Shown here piece after piece: positions 54,572-64,000 of a DNA stretch of 64,000 nucleotides. This DNA comes from Aphanomyces cochlioides. Lineage: Eukaryota; Oomycota; Saprolegniomycetes; Saprolegniales; Verrucalvaceae. The position numbers were made by a program, and so were the translations under genes. The stretch's first letter is position 1. Every line of letters begins with the position of its first letter. The stretch is from contig JAHQRK010000002.1 of assembly GCA_019828595.1 (NCBI GenBank), positions 1,550,001 to 1,614,000 of the forward strand. Reading direction: 5' to 3'. Below the pieces are notes generated by a model. It had not been told where the DNA came from. It ran no database searches and saw nothing but the letters and a program-made list of their open reading frames with translations.

Positions 54572-57500
54572 TTACTGCAAAATCTGTGCAAGGAATCCAC
54601 TCAAACTGTTTGTAAAGCCCGGGTCTGCTGTTCGAACCGTCAAGTCCAATTCACCCGGACGGACCTTTGCATGGACCAACACAACGCTGTCTGCACCTTG
54701 GATACGACCAGCCGCAATCACTTCATTCGCTACAAGAAATCACAAAATCAGGTACAAAGTCACAACCAAAACGTACTCTGCGCAATGGCTTCAACAGGAG
54801 TGATGTCAAAGGAGTGCAGTCGCTGGCAAAAGTCATCGAGAGTGCGAATGGAGCCAGTAGCCACCTTGGACTTAACTTCACAAGGGCACGATCCCCATCG
54901 CCCGCCAAACTCTTGGGTTGTGATTTGCCATGGCTCCAAGTATCGGCCTTGATATTGAAACTTGTTCGGGTCGTTTGAGGGAATAGCACCCATCAAGTCT
55001 CCCATTTGGAATGGATCCAAGGAAGCTGGAGGCGGAGCTTGTTTCTGTGGAGCCGCTGGATGTGGAGCAAAGGGGTCCAGAAAATTCCCCGAAGAAGGAG
55101 CTGAATTGCTCGAGTAATTCGAGTCGAATGAAATGTCCAACAAGTCCACATTTGCTGATGACTGTTGTGGCTGAGGTGGAGCAGATTGGAAACCTTGATC
55201 TTGGTCAGGCTTCGCAGATTTGCGCTTGATGGTTTTCTTCACCGTATTCTTACGCGAAAGAGAGCCACCATTAGAAACAGCCGACGCACGTTTTGGCGGC
55301 GGCACACCAGCCCCTGGCAAACCACCAAAGAGCGAAGCAGCCATGACGGCGCGTTCATCCACGACTGGCTCATCATCGTTGTCGTCGTCGTCGGTGTACG
55401 AATTATCTTGATAAGTCGAAGATGGGCCATTCGAGGAGGGATATCCACCGCCGTATTGCTGAGGAGGTTGTTGTCCATAACCGCCGTAGGGATTGTTAGC
55501 TGGGGGAGCTCCGTATGGAGGAGGTTGCTGCTGCACAGGAGGCTCTTGCGAGTTGATGCCTGTTGGACCCCAGACATTGCGCACAGACTTTTGTGGAGCT
55601 CCCCAAGGACCCGGAGCAGGGCCACCAAACGCTGGGGCCGCGGTAGTAGGGTAAGTGGATGAAGGACCGCCTTGAGGAGCCCAAGGACCAGCCATTGGAT
55701 CGTTGCTTTGCAATTTAACACCGGAGTATGGCAGTTCTGGCTTCTTGTACGCTTCAACGTTCAGCTGGACTTGATCTCTGCGGCCACCAAAGCCATCATC
55801 GTCATCCAAATCATGTGGAGGGTCGTAGCGAGGGGCACCTTTCGCCAGCGCTTGGTCGACAAACGACTGCAGGAAAGACAAGTTGACGTCGACTTCCAAA
55901 TCTTCGCAACTCGCATCCACAGGATGGGTTTGCACCAAAAGTTGTGTATATGGCTTCAAGGCGAAATATTCCAAGCAACGTTGTTGCAAGTCAATGTGAC
56001 GACTCGTCTTGTACTTGTTCATGGTGGCTTCTGCAACTTCCAATCCTCGGCCCTCCATTTGGGCAATGAGTTTTGTCACTGCCGTCACAATGTAGCTACG
56101 CGTCACGTCTTCATTATCAAACGGGCGATCAATCATTTCACAGAGTCGCTCGGCAATTTCATCGACGTGCATGGCTTCAGAGAGGTAGCCATATTCACCA
56201 AGAACCCATGCCATGGTGCAGACCAAAATGTCGGGCAAGACTGGCTTTTCCAGCAATTCCAAATATGTGTCCACGGCGTCTCGGCGCAACTCCATGTCTT
56301 GTTCTTCATCATCACCGCTGCCTTCAGCAATGAGACGCATGAGGTTGTGAGCTACTTCCTCCTTAACAAGTTCACCACCCAATTCAAAGACATTCGTCAT
56401 CGTTTGGATGTACCAAGCATTGCTCGGTGCAAACCTACACGCGAATTAATGGTCCAAGCTTGGCAAGATTCTTCTACCGTTCAGCACATTGGGTGATACG
56501 AGACACCAATTCTGTGCGCAAAAACACGTCAGTGGCTTCTCGCAAAAACGTCGTCAGCTTGGCCACAATGAATTCAACATTGACAGGGTTGGTCATGCGA
56601 TACAGCAAGTCGAGAGTCTTTCGCTTGAGAGTTTCATCAGGATCTTCAAGGCAATCAATCACTGCCATTTGATGCGCAGCAGCATATCTGCAACGATTTC
56701 AGATATCGCAGCTACAGTGATACTCTTACCGAGGATGGTCCTTGACGATGGCAGCAAGACCAGTGACACCCAAGTACTTCAAGTTGTGATTGTCGCTAGA
56801 GATAAAACGAGAAATACTTGCAGCGGCGGCATCCAAGAGTGTGGAATTTGGGTAAATCGTGGTTACCGTGCGCACGCATTCATAGATAATTGCATAGCCA
56901 ACGTTGATACCAGTGTCCGCGCGGCGCATAACATCGTGAAGCACTTCGTACATGCCTTCACTCGTCTGTTGATCAGCTTGCCCGAGAAGCGCCAAAATCT
57001 TGAGCAGACGAATTTGGATCCAAGGCGCAGGAATACGATGGTAGTCGAATTCACGTGGCAGGCGGTGTTCTGTGATTTGCTTGAGGATGCTTACATAACT
57101 CGGAACAAGATCTTTGTACGCAGTGGGAGTGATTACAGCAACGTCGTGGAGCAAGCAAAGTGCGGCACCCATGACACTAGGATCACGGTCACAAAGGGTA
57201 CGCCTCAAGCTGTCGCCGATGCCGCTAACACTGTCAGGATTCAGTTGGTGGAAGCGATGCAGTGCCATCACGGCCTTCTTGCGGACAAGTTCAATATCAT
57301 GGCGCAAAGCTTCAATAATCATCGGCTGCACGGCTGGAATCATTTCGACGGTGACCAACTTGCAAACTGCCATGAGTGCTGAGCACACTTCCAAGTGGTT
57401 TGCGGATTGCAGGTCACGCTGCAGCTGATTGATAATCATGAAGCGGAATTCGTGGGTTGGTGACAATGTCAAGCTGCAAGTAAGATATCCGACGCGTTTT

Positions 57501-57784
57501 TGGATCAGATTCGTCGAGGCGGTCATTTCAACAGCTTTGATGTAGCCAAATGATGCATCATGGCCGAGCATTTCGACGTACATGAGTCGGATCAAAAACT
57601 CCTTTTGTTTCTTCTTGTTGGCTTGCGCGACTTGCGAGTTGGACGCTTGACTCAACTCGGTCATCTTGCGCTTCAGCTGTGCCACTTCGGACACAATAAT
57701 ACGGTCTTCTTCTTGCTTTGATTTTGCTTCACCAATGCTCTTGACGAGCTCAAAGAAGTCCTTGGAGAGGTGGCTGCCCGACAT
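54572..57784 (-). CDS. AP4E1: AP-4 complex subunit epsilon
   Basis: Four exons (57784-56730, 56687-56478, 56434-54777, 54729-54572) sum to 3081 nt, 1026 residues. The N-terminal trunk is the large-adaptin armadillo solenoid, beginning SKDFFELVKSIGEAKSKQEE, with QKEFLIRLMYVEMLGHDASF and APWIQIRLLKILALLGQADQ. CAERFAPSNAWYIQTM, which spans an intron, is characteristic of epsilon. From about residue 600 comes a hinge rich in Pro, Gln, Gly and Ser with FDSN and two DPF motifs, then a C-terminal ear-like region ending in LSGFLAQILQ. In the AP-4 coat this subunit sits on trans-Golgi vesicles with beta4, mu4 and sigma4. ATG 57784 (MSGSHLS) is chosen over an upstream TTG. Exon fusions keep the frame throughout. 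Confidence 0.88.
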
Positions 57785-58301
57785 CTTCGTGGGGGAAACT
57801 CGATCCAAAGCTGACCTCTGCTTTTGAGGTCTTTCTTTTTATTAGATTTCTGCCAATCAAAACTGTTAATTCAAAATATTTCAGCCAATCAAATATCGCC
57901 AAGCAACCCACCCCCATCATTACCAACTCAAGGACAGGCCGCCATAAAGGGAAGAAGAACAGATTCATGCAACAATACACCGCGTGAAGGCCGCAATTTC
58001 TTCTCCTGAAGGGACATATCTGACATGTGTTCAGAGAATGCAAAGGGTTTCTCCCTCAGGGAAGTCTTGCCCATTGTGCTAGACGGGTCCAAAGTCATCG
58101 CTGAATCCGAATGTGCCCTCCTTTCCGCCCTGGCCTCGAAACCATCCCTCAACATTCTCAGTGACATGGAAAGAGGCATGCCACTGTTTATAACCCATAG
58201 ACCTTGCACAAGGAAGCGTCAATCGAGTGCGCTGTCCTTTCTGTTGCCATGAAAATTGATCAAGACGAAAAGGAATTGCGTCATGAAGAAGGAAAACAAG
58301 T
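57785..58301. other. Intergenic between AP-4 epsilon and APRT
   Basis: About 520 bp. Two CCAATCA boxes (57855-57861 and 57885-57891; the minus strand reads TGATTGG) lie upstream of the AP-4 epsilon ATG. Open frames at 57928-58209 (-) and 58025-58252 (+) overlap and show no motif, so I do not call them genes. Confidence 0.4.
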
Positions 58302-58886
58302 CTATTGAGTCTTTGCCCACAGATCTTCAGAGAGAAGATGGAACAATGTCGTGCCGGGGAAGCGGTTCAAGATGCGTTCACGGCCATTCAATGCCCCAAG
58401 CTCAATCAAGCAGATGCAAGACAAGACTTCGCCACCGCATTGCTTGACCAAATCAATGCCAGCACCCATTGTGCCGCCTGTCGCGAGCAAGTCGTCGATG
58501 AGAAGCACTTTGTCGCCAGGGCGTACAGCGTCTTCTTGAATGCACATCACATCATCACCGCTCTTGTCATCACCAGCGTATTCCTTGCCATATCGAACAG
58601 TACGGGAGACGCGAGGCATTTTGTTAGGCTTTCGGAGCATAAACACTTTCTTCTTGAGGCGCATTGCTACGAGCGGGCCAAGGAGAAACCCACGAGCATC
58701 AAAGCATCCAATTGACGTGATCGAGTCGGCGAAGGGTTCGCAGTACGCAACAAGGAGCTCAATACATGCAGCAAATTCAGTAGGGTGGGCCAGGAGTCCG
58801 CCAATGTCATAGAACGCCACGCCTTTGAACGGCACGATTGGAATGCGCGCGGCAACCTGTGCGAGTTGATCCTTCTTGTCTTCCAT
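58302..58886 (-). CDS. APRT: Adenine phosphoribosyltransferase
   Basis: An intronless 194-residue enzyme converting adenine plus PRPP to AMP in purine salvage. It shows the APRT N-terminus IPIVPFKGVAFYDIGGLLAH, the FDARGFLLGPLVAMRLKKK substrate region, the flexible-loop segment RVSRTVRYGKEYA and the PRPP-binding loop DKVLLIDDLLATGGTMGAG. The C-terminal part is CICLIELGALNGRERI. Length is normal for the family (about 180). ATG 58886 (MEDKK) is preferred, because the frame extends only to a TTG 24 nt upstream. It is cytosolic; no targeting peptide is visible. It lies downstream of, and in the same direction as, no close partner. Confidence 0.95.
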   Translation of the reverse strand: MEDKKDQLAQVAARIPIVPFKGVAFYDIGGLLAHPTEFAACIELLVAYCEPFADSITSIGCFDARGFLLGPLVAMRLKKKVFMLRKPNKMPRVSRTVRYGKEYAGDDKSGDDVMCIQEDAVRPGDKVLLIDDLLATGGTMGAGIDLVKQCGGEVLSCICLIELGALNGRERILNRFPGTTLFHLLSEDLWAKTQ

Positions 58887-59626
58887 CGTGGTTGTAGCTT
58901 TTTGATCCAATAGTCACAACTCTCTCCACTTTGGTATTTTCATAAAAATTGCAAAAAATTAGTCAAAATGGGTCAAATTTTACGTAAAATCATGGCAAGA
59001 TACAAAAATGTCTACAAGGTGGAGACATTTCAACAGCTTAATGGCCGAGAGCCATCCACGAAGCTCTTGGTGGAGAGAAAAGCTCAAAGCTGAAGCGTTC
59101 TGCCTGTATCATCCATCGCGATCGAACCAATTACGCCATGATTTCAGTATGTGAGAGTTCGGTTGACTCACAGTCAGAGAGCTGCACTGTCTGGTGGAGA
59201 CTACTGAAATTATCCCAACCAAAGTCATAACCCCCTCACAGTCAACCCTTCACATGAGAAGAGCGATGCTATGCGGGGACTTGGAGATATTCTTGATGGA
59301 TGGCTCTAAGTCCATACTTGGATCGGCGCATTGGGGACTTTGGGGGTTCATTTCCGTGGACATAAGTTTCACGACCCCAAGATTCAGCACCTCTAAGAAG
59401 ACCTCCGTTATGAGCCCTGAGGACAACGGCGTGGAATTTGGCCGCGATATTTGACGACACAACTTCGTGAGTTCACGAAGCAAAGGTTGCAACGTGCAAA
59501 TACGAGCTTATATGGAGGTGGACTAAAGCACTGTGAGAATTGATATAGTACTTCATATACAGTACTGTAGAAGGTTCTCGATGGTTCAAATTTGAAAGAT
59601 CCCCAAGAGAGGCAAGTAAGCGGCTA
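58887..59626. other. Divergent intergenic region, APRT and the SGNH gene
   Basis: About 740 bp between two divergent start codons. I see no third gene. A perfect palindrome TTCAAATTTGAA at 59586-59597 and the element TATACAGTACTGTA at about 59557-59570 lie shortly upstream of the SGNH-gene ATG. Confidence 0.4.
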
Positions 59627-60664
59627 ATGAACGCAGTCGTTCTCTACATCTACGTGGCCATTCGAACGTTCTTTGCGTGGATATGGCTACGGCTCTGTCG
59701 ATGGTGTGCTCAGCCACTCCGGCTCATATTGCCATCCAACGAGTTTCGCCACAAGATCGTCATTATTGGCGATGGATTTGCTGCAGGTTTCGGTGACTGG
59801 GTTACGATGGATTCCCCTGGCGGATTAGCGCGTTACATTGCCAATGAAATAGCTCAAGAAGAAAGCAAGGTAGACAACTGCTCCACTTGCAACGAAACTA
59901 TCCGCTACGTCTCATAGGTTCGACATAAATGGCAAGTGATCAACCGCGGCATTCTCGATACAGATTCATCGCAATGGCACCCAACTGCTTCTACCAAGGT
60001 ATGGGCGTCAAGTTTCGATGTCTCGTTGAATATATGGTCTAGTACTTCCAAGACACTTTCTCGAAGCACCAATTGCGGGACGCCGATATCGTGCTTGTCA
60101 TCGTCGGGTCGATGGATAGCAAGTACGTATTTCCAGGAAGTCTACGTTGACCGTCGTCATCTTTTGTAGACGTTCACCGCCCATTCCACCAAGCCAAACG
60201 GTCACTAACATTCAAAGTATTTGCGACGCTCTGCGCAAAAAGGGAAAACGCGTCTGCATTGGGGCGTTGTGTCACTCTAACGTGGAAGCGCAAAATGAAA
60301 TCCATCGTGCCACCAACAAGCAACTCTTGGAGTACTGCAATGAGTAAGGCAAAGTAGTCCATTTTCCATGATTGCCACGTGCCATGTAGAACAAGCGGAG
60401 ACGATTTGCCCGTCAAGATGACGCCAGATCTGTCGCTGCCTATCGTGCGCCGACCTGATGCCAAAGCATTCGATGGCTTCCACTTCAATTCCAAGGTACA
60501 ATTGACAGCCAGCGGCTTGTACTAATGAAGTTGGCTCTTAGGCATACCAACAAATTGCCCACGAGGCCATGACAGTTCTTACACCGATGCTTACGGCGGT
60601 GGAATGGATTACATGGAAGAAACAGCTGGACGGAGTTCAAATTGACCCCGCGTTGTATGACTGA
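59627..60664 (+). CDS. SGNH-fold hydrolase-like protein without the catalytic serine
   Basis: Six exons (59627-59869, 59918-59998, 60043-60122, 60170-60343, 60390-60495, 60542-60664) total 807 nt, 268 residues. The N-terminus VVLYIYVAIRTFFAWIWLRL is a signal anchor or transmembrane helix. Block I reads KIVIIGDGFAAGFGDW, where GDSL enzymes have GDS, so the nucleophile position is Gly. Block II is QVINRGILDTDSS, block III ADIVLVIVGSMDS lacks the usual GxND Asn, and block V DGFHFNSKAY keeps the D-x-x-H pair. The fold assignment rests on these blocks in order. Loss of Ser and Asn suggests a pseudoenzyme or an altered chemistry. Exons are undamaged, so the gene looks maintained. It converges with the FoP-like gene, 47 bp between stops. 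Confidence 0.75.
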
Positions 60665-60711
60665 GGAGTTCGTCTTGCATAAAGCGTCAACATGGAAAAT
60701 GCATTCGATGG

Positions 60712-61272
60712 TTATTCGGCTTGTGGGGGTGATGGTTTGTCAGCCCAATATTGCTCCATTTCGCGGTCAAGGGCAGCTTGTTTCGGATCAGGACCTTTAC
60801 CACCTTCATGCCAATAGGCATCCATATCCATGTCCAGCTCTTCGGGTTTTGCAGAGGGTGGACGGTCTCCACGGCCGGCACCTCGTCCTCGGCCACGGCC
60901 TCGTCCACGACCTCGCAAATTGATTCTAACACCTCCTGGGGTCCTCTTCGCAATAGGTTTGGGTGTGGCAGCCTTGGGTGCTGGCACTGGTGCAATGCCT
61001 CGACGTGCATTGACAGTATTCTGTCGTTTGTTCCTTTGATTCGTTTGAACTCGGGCTGCCATTTGCTTGGTCAATGCTTTCGCGGGTGCAGGTGTTATTT
61101 TTGCTGTCTGTTTGGCATGAAGCGAAGCAAATCGCTCGGACAACGGCGTTGAGGAATATCCAATAACTCTTCCCTTTTCACTTGCGGAATCAGTCTTCGC
61201 TTCGCGTCCCCCGCCACGGCCTCCTCGTCCGCTGACATTCACGCGCCGACCGCCCCGTCCTCGTCCGGACAT
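60712..61272 (-). CDS. FoP/CHTOP-like RGG protein, mRNA export adaptor
   Basis: An intronless 186-residue basic protein starting MSGRGRGGRRVNVSGRGGRG. Two Arg-Gly-rich blocks (1-23 and about 117-137) flank a basic Ala/Pro/Lys middle. The C-terminus carries two copies of a UAP56-binding-like motif, EELDMDMDAYW and AALDREMEQYW, as in the duplicated C-terminus of the FoP/CHTOP family (chromatin target of PRMT1). In animals this family joins the TREX complex with the helicase UAP56, and the RGG blocks are PRMT1 methylation sites. The ATG at 61272 is supported by the repeat composition; the frame is open to 61701 but overlaps the divergent neighbouring gene. The start codons are 58 bp apart. Confidence 0.75.
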   Translation of the reverse strand: MSGRGRGGRRVNVSGRGGRGGGREAKTDSASEKGRVIGYSSTPLSERFASLHAKQTAKITPAPAKALTKQMAARVQTNQRNKRQNTVNARRGIAPVPAPKAATPKPIAKRTPGGVRINLRGRGRGRGRGRGAGRGDRPPSAKPEELDMDMDAYWHEGGKGPDPKQAALDREMEQYWADKPSPPQAE

Positions 61273-61330
61273 TTGCACTCCACAGGCAAAGTTCGAAATT
61301 AATCGGTAGATATGAGATTTCGTCCGGATA
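61273..61330. promoter_or_regulatory. 58-bp bidirectional promoter
   Basis: Only 58 bp separate the FoP-like ATG (minus) from the ATG14/UVRAG-like ATG (plus). A CGTCCGGA motif abuts each start codon (61262-61269 and 61321-61328), similar to the CCGGATA motifs upstream of the HECT ligase. Confidence 0.5.
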
Positions 61331-62675
61331 ATGAAGTCGAAGAACACTGACATGGAAAATCCTTTTTCTTCGGCCATGCAGTGCGGCGGATGTACGAAGA
61401 CTACTGAGCAGATAAGCATGCTCTGTGCAAATTGTACAGCTGTGACGATCCAGCAGAAAAGGACAATGATCATGGCGCTTTGGGCTGATGTCGCGGTTCT
61501 TCGGGAAAAAGCGGCGCATGCACTTGAGAGCAAGGAATTTGCAACGGTGAATGAAGTTGGCAATGAGTCAGAAAGTGATCTGCAGCGAGAACGAGAGCGT
61601 GTCCAAGCGCTGCTTGACAAAGGTGAGATAAGATTCTTCGTTGTATGGGAAGTATTTAAATGACCCTCTTCAATAGATCGCATAGCTGTCACTAAGCTCA
61701 AGTATCACATTACACAGCGGCAGGAAGAGATCAAGCAAGCCAAAGCTCGTTTACAAAATCCGCCGACATCAGCAACGGAAATGGCTGCAGATGGCTCAGA
61801 GATCAACTATGTGCTAGATGGACTTGAACGAGTTGCGCGATGGAATGAACAGGTTTGCGTATGGTTTGCCATCTTGAAGTCAATTTCCATAGAATTTGGC
61901 GGCGATGCGTCGAACCAAAGTCCTCCAGTTATTTCAACTGCTTCAGTTAATCCCTTTGTCGGCTCAAGCTGTACACTACAAGACGATTGCAAAGCTGCCT
62001 TTACCAACGTCAGGGCAGTACGACTGTGCAGTCTCGAGCGAGAAGCTTCCTCCCGAAGTTGTATCGGCTGCATTTGGCCGTCTAACCCATCTTCTCCTTA
62101 TGCTACCAAAGTATCTCCATCCCTTGATATATCCACATCCGATGATATTCAACGGTTCATTTTCTACAATCGGCCAACAGAGTGGTGAGGGAGCTGGTTG
62201 CCACACGTTGTATCCTGACGGCAGCATTGGATTTACAAGAGCTGTCGCCATGTTGTGGCAAAACGTTGCCTACTTGTGCATCAACCAAGGAATGGAGTAC
62301 AACGACCTGTCTCCAAGTGATATCATCGGCAACCTAATCCGCCTGAGTGAAAATCCAGGCTTAGGTTCTTGCCAAGCGCATCAAGCCAGTCTCGACAAGT
62401 TCGCATCTTTTTTGCTAATCCACTCATTTAAAAATTGTAGATTACAACAACAAATCGCGCAAGATGAGGCCTCGACCATGTTGCCTCTCGTTGATATGTC
62501 GTCAAGCATTCAAATTCTTCCTCAATACAGTCCGAACGATGTTTCAACATTTGCAACTACTCGTTCATCAACTTCGGTGAGATGAATCAGCTGTCTTTCT
62601 CTAAATAATTCATAGAACCCGTCTCTTATGGACTGGAACGTTATTGATACAACTGCGTATCGACCCAAGGCGTAA
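61331..62675 (+). CDS. ATG14/UVRAG-like subunit of the Vps34 PI3-kinase complex
   Basis: Five exons (61331-61622, 61677-61852, 61893-62399, 62442-62576, 62616-62675) total 1170 nt, 389 residues. The N-terminus has paired cysteines CGGCTKTTEQISMLCANC, as in ATG14/Barkor. It is followed by a coiled coil (LQRERERVQALLDK, LKYHITQRQEEIKQAKARLQ) and the UVRAG/Atg14 domain: TKVLQLFQLLQLIPL, FGRLTHLLLMLPKYLHPLIY, IGFTRAVAMLWQNVAYLCIN, LSPSDIIGNLIRL. These subunits couple Vps34-Vps15-Beclin 1 to autophagosome or endosome membranes. The cysteine pairs favour ATG14, but UVRAG (Vps38) cannot be excluded. The 42-nt segment 62400-62441 has splice-like ends and is in frame, so it may be retained (403 residues) or removed. 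Confidence 0.75.
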
Positions 62676-62780
62676 ATTGGCTTCGAGGGTTCCAAGATGT
62701 AGCAATTGAATCTATTTTATTTCTTCAATGTGATGCTCCATCTATCGCATTATATCGCTCGCGGTTCGTCGTTGAAATCC

Positions 62781-64000
62781 TCATTTCGGTTTGGGTTTTG
62801 CTTTCGGTTTGGCTTTCTTGGATTTTGAGCCGATTATACTTGTCAAGTTGGCCTGAGGAGTCTCTTTTGAAATGGGCGTTGAGACTCGCTGCTCGCCCAG
62901 GGGTTTTTGCTGGAGACGTAACTTAATGCGTTGTTGCAGAGACTTGATATCGTCATGAATGCTAGCCGTGTGGGCATTGAGCACCTGCATTTCCCCTTCC
63001 AACTCCTGTGGAGTTATTTGAGGCACAAATTTTGATTTTTGTTGGATAATGTTGGCTTGAACTTCTTCGAGGAGATTATTCATGCGATGCGATTCTACTG
63101 AGCGATAAGTTTGAATTTCGCTCGTCATAGCTGCCACTTGGTTGTTCTTCTCCTGCAGGAGTTTTAATAATTCATCATTCTTCGCCTCCTGTTCCTTCCA
63201 ACGCCTTTCCATATCGACTGCAAGCTCGTGTGTTTGACGAAGTTGTGCTTCTTGATCCATTTCATGCTCATGTATGGCTCTCACTGTATCTGCCAGCCGT
63301 TTCTCGTAATCTTTACAACGAAGTGCAGCTTCTTGACGCTCGGCACGCTCAATGCTAAGGGCCCTTTCCACGTTTTGTAAAGTCTGCTCCAGCTTTGCAT
63401 AATCCTACACGACCACCTTCATTACGCATTGTCACCTCCTTTACTTACAATTTGTTTTCGATCTATGACGTGCTGTAATTTTTTCTTCTCATTGTCTTGA
63501 CGAACAATTTTGTCTTTTTCACGAGCAAATTGTTGCTGGTGCAAGAGCACATCGTCTTGGGTGTCTTGTAATTTCCGACCCAAGCAGTCGTTTTGTTCGT
63601 TAAGAGTATTTATTTGTTTTCTCCATTCGTTCCGTTCTTCCTCCATAATATGTTCTCTATCGCGGTTTTGGTGTTCAAAGTCTTGAAAGCGTTGCTGCAA
63701 CGTAGATATCTGCTGCTGGAGCACCATGTTGGCATGCTCTGTTTTCTGACATGACTGCTGCCATGACTTGATAGTCTCTTCTTTTTGCATAGCCACGCTC
63801 TTCCATTCCGACACTTCCTCAGCAAGTTCAATGCTTGCATCATTCAGCTGTAGGACTTTGGCTAAAATGCTTTCTCGCTCTGCTTGACTTTGACTTAAAT
63901 GAGATTCAAGGTCATGGATTCGTTTGGCAACATTTTTCCGGGAGACTTCTCGCCATACGGTCCAGTACTTGAATTGAACGAGTTGCAGACGTTGACACTG
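62781..64000 (-). CDS. Coiled-coil protein, 5' end outside the window
   Basis: Two exons joined over a 44-nt intron (63405-63448) link DRKQI to DYAKLEQTLQNVERAL in frame. The frame is open to the window edge at 64000, so the start is missing. The visible 391 residues are almost entirely heptad coiled coil (VLQQQISTLQQRFQDFEHQN, ERNEWRKQINTLNEQNDCLG, LRCKDYEKRLADTVRAIHEH). The first visible part has FKYWTVWREVSRKNVAKRI, reminiscent of the aromatic W-x-x-W units of Sfi1/centrin-binding repeats. The C-terminus is basic, ending KSKKAKPKAKPKPK. Structural or centrosomal roles are possible but not shown. It converges with the ATG14/UVRAG-like gene, 105 bp between stops. Confidence 0.7.

Noticed and set aside
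55672..57382. Plus-strand frames of 274 and 297 codons antisense to the AP-4 epsilon gene
   Set aside because: They are shadows of the adaptin gene, whose exons join in frame and match conserved adaptin segments.
1..64000. CRISPR arrays, bacterial operons, rRNA or tRNA genes
   Set aside because: No regularly spaced repeats, no ribosome-binding-site-linked gene runs and no recognisable rRNA or tRNA sequence were seen. The spliced genes and transposons are eukaryotic.

Overview
The window looks like nuclear DNA of an oomycete (stramenopile), most likely a saprolegnialean such as Aphanomyces or Saprolegnia. This is inferred from very short GT-AG introns (37-54 nt in every gene where exons could be joined), oomycete-type initiator promoters (TCAnTYYnCAWTTT-like) just upstream of start codons, expanded heat-shock-factor-type DNA-binding proteins with the SFQRQLNYFGFRK helix, and gene families typical of that group. 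No species was confirmed.

Layout. (1) 1-13.6 kb holds five intronless minus-strand genes for short HSF-type transcription factors, 1.2-4 kb apart, plus one decayed alpha/beta hydrolase. A sixth HSF gene at 30.7-31.3 kb belongs to the same array. All six have an N-terminal HSF DNA-binding domain, no recognisable HR-A/B trimerisation coiled coil, and a shared C-terminal motif (PIPF, then an acidic DED-LL stretch). (2) 15.5-30.5 kb is AT-rich and packed with transposons that separate the sixth HSF gene from the others. It contains a PIF/Harbinger element (A) with MITE-like relatives, inverted Ty1/copia fragments, a Tc1/mariner element inserted in copia gag, and a hAT element with 8-bp target duplications. 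Two further Harbinger elements (B truncated, C apparently intact) sit inside the hAT. (3) 31.9-32.5 kb has a 5'-truncated HExxH metallopeptidase-like fragment. (4) 32.8-52.3 kb is one giant minus-strand gene. Its 11 exons add to exactly 6361 codons and encode a HERC-like HECT ubiquitin ligase with two RCC1 propellers, Kelch repeats, several SPRY domains, a ZZ-like finger, an FHA domain, a UBA domain and the HECT domain. (5) 52.5-54.5 kb carries a decayed BAR-domain gene and a small inverted-repeat element. (6) 54.5-64 kb is compact housekeeping DNA: AP-4 epsilon adaptin, adenine phosphoribosyltransferase, an SGNH-fold protein lacking its catalytic serine, a FoP/CHTOP-like mRNA-export factor, an ATG14/UVRAG-like subunit of the Vps34 PI3-kinase complex, and the 3' part of a coiled-coil gene.

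How the parts relate. The HSF array looks like a local gene-birth cluster, in which recent tandem duplication left each copy with its own short initiator promoter. Transposons later invaded it. The right-hand genes serve ubiquitylation, vesicle coat assembly, purine salvage, mRNA export and autophagy/endosomal signalling. Exon joins were made by reading splice sites and reading frame only, and no transcript evidence was available.
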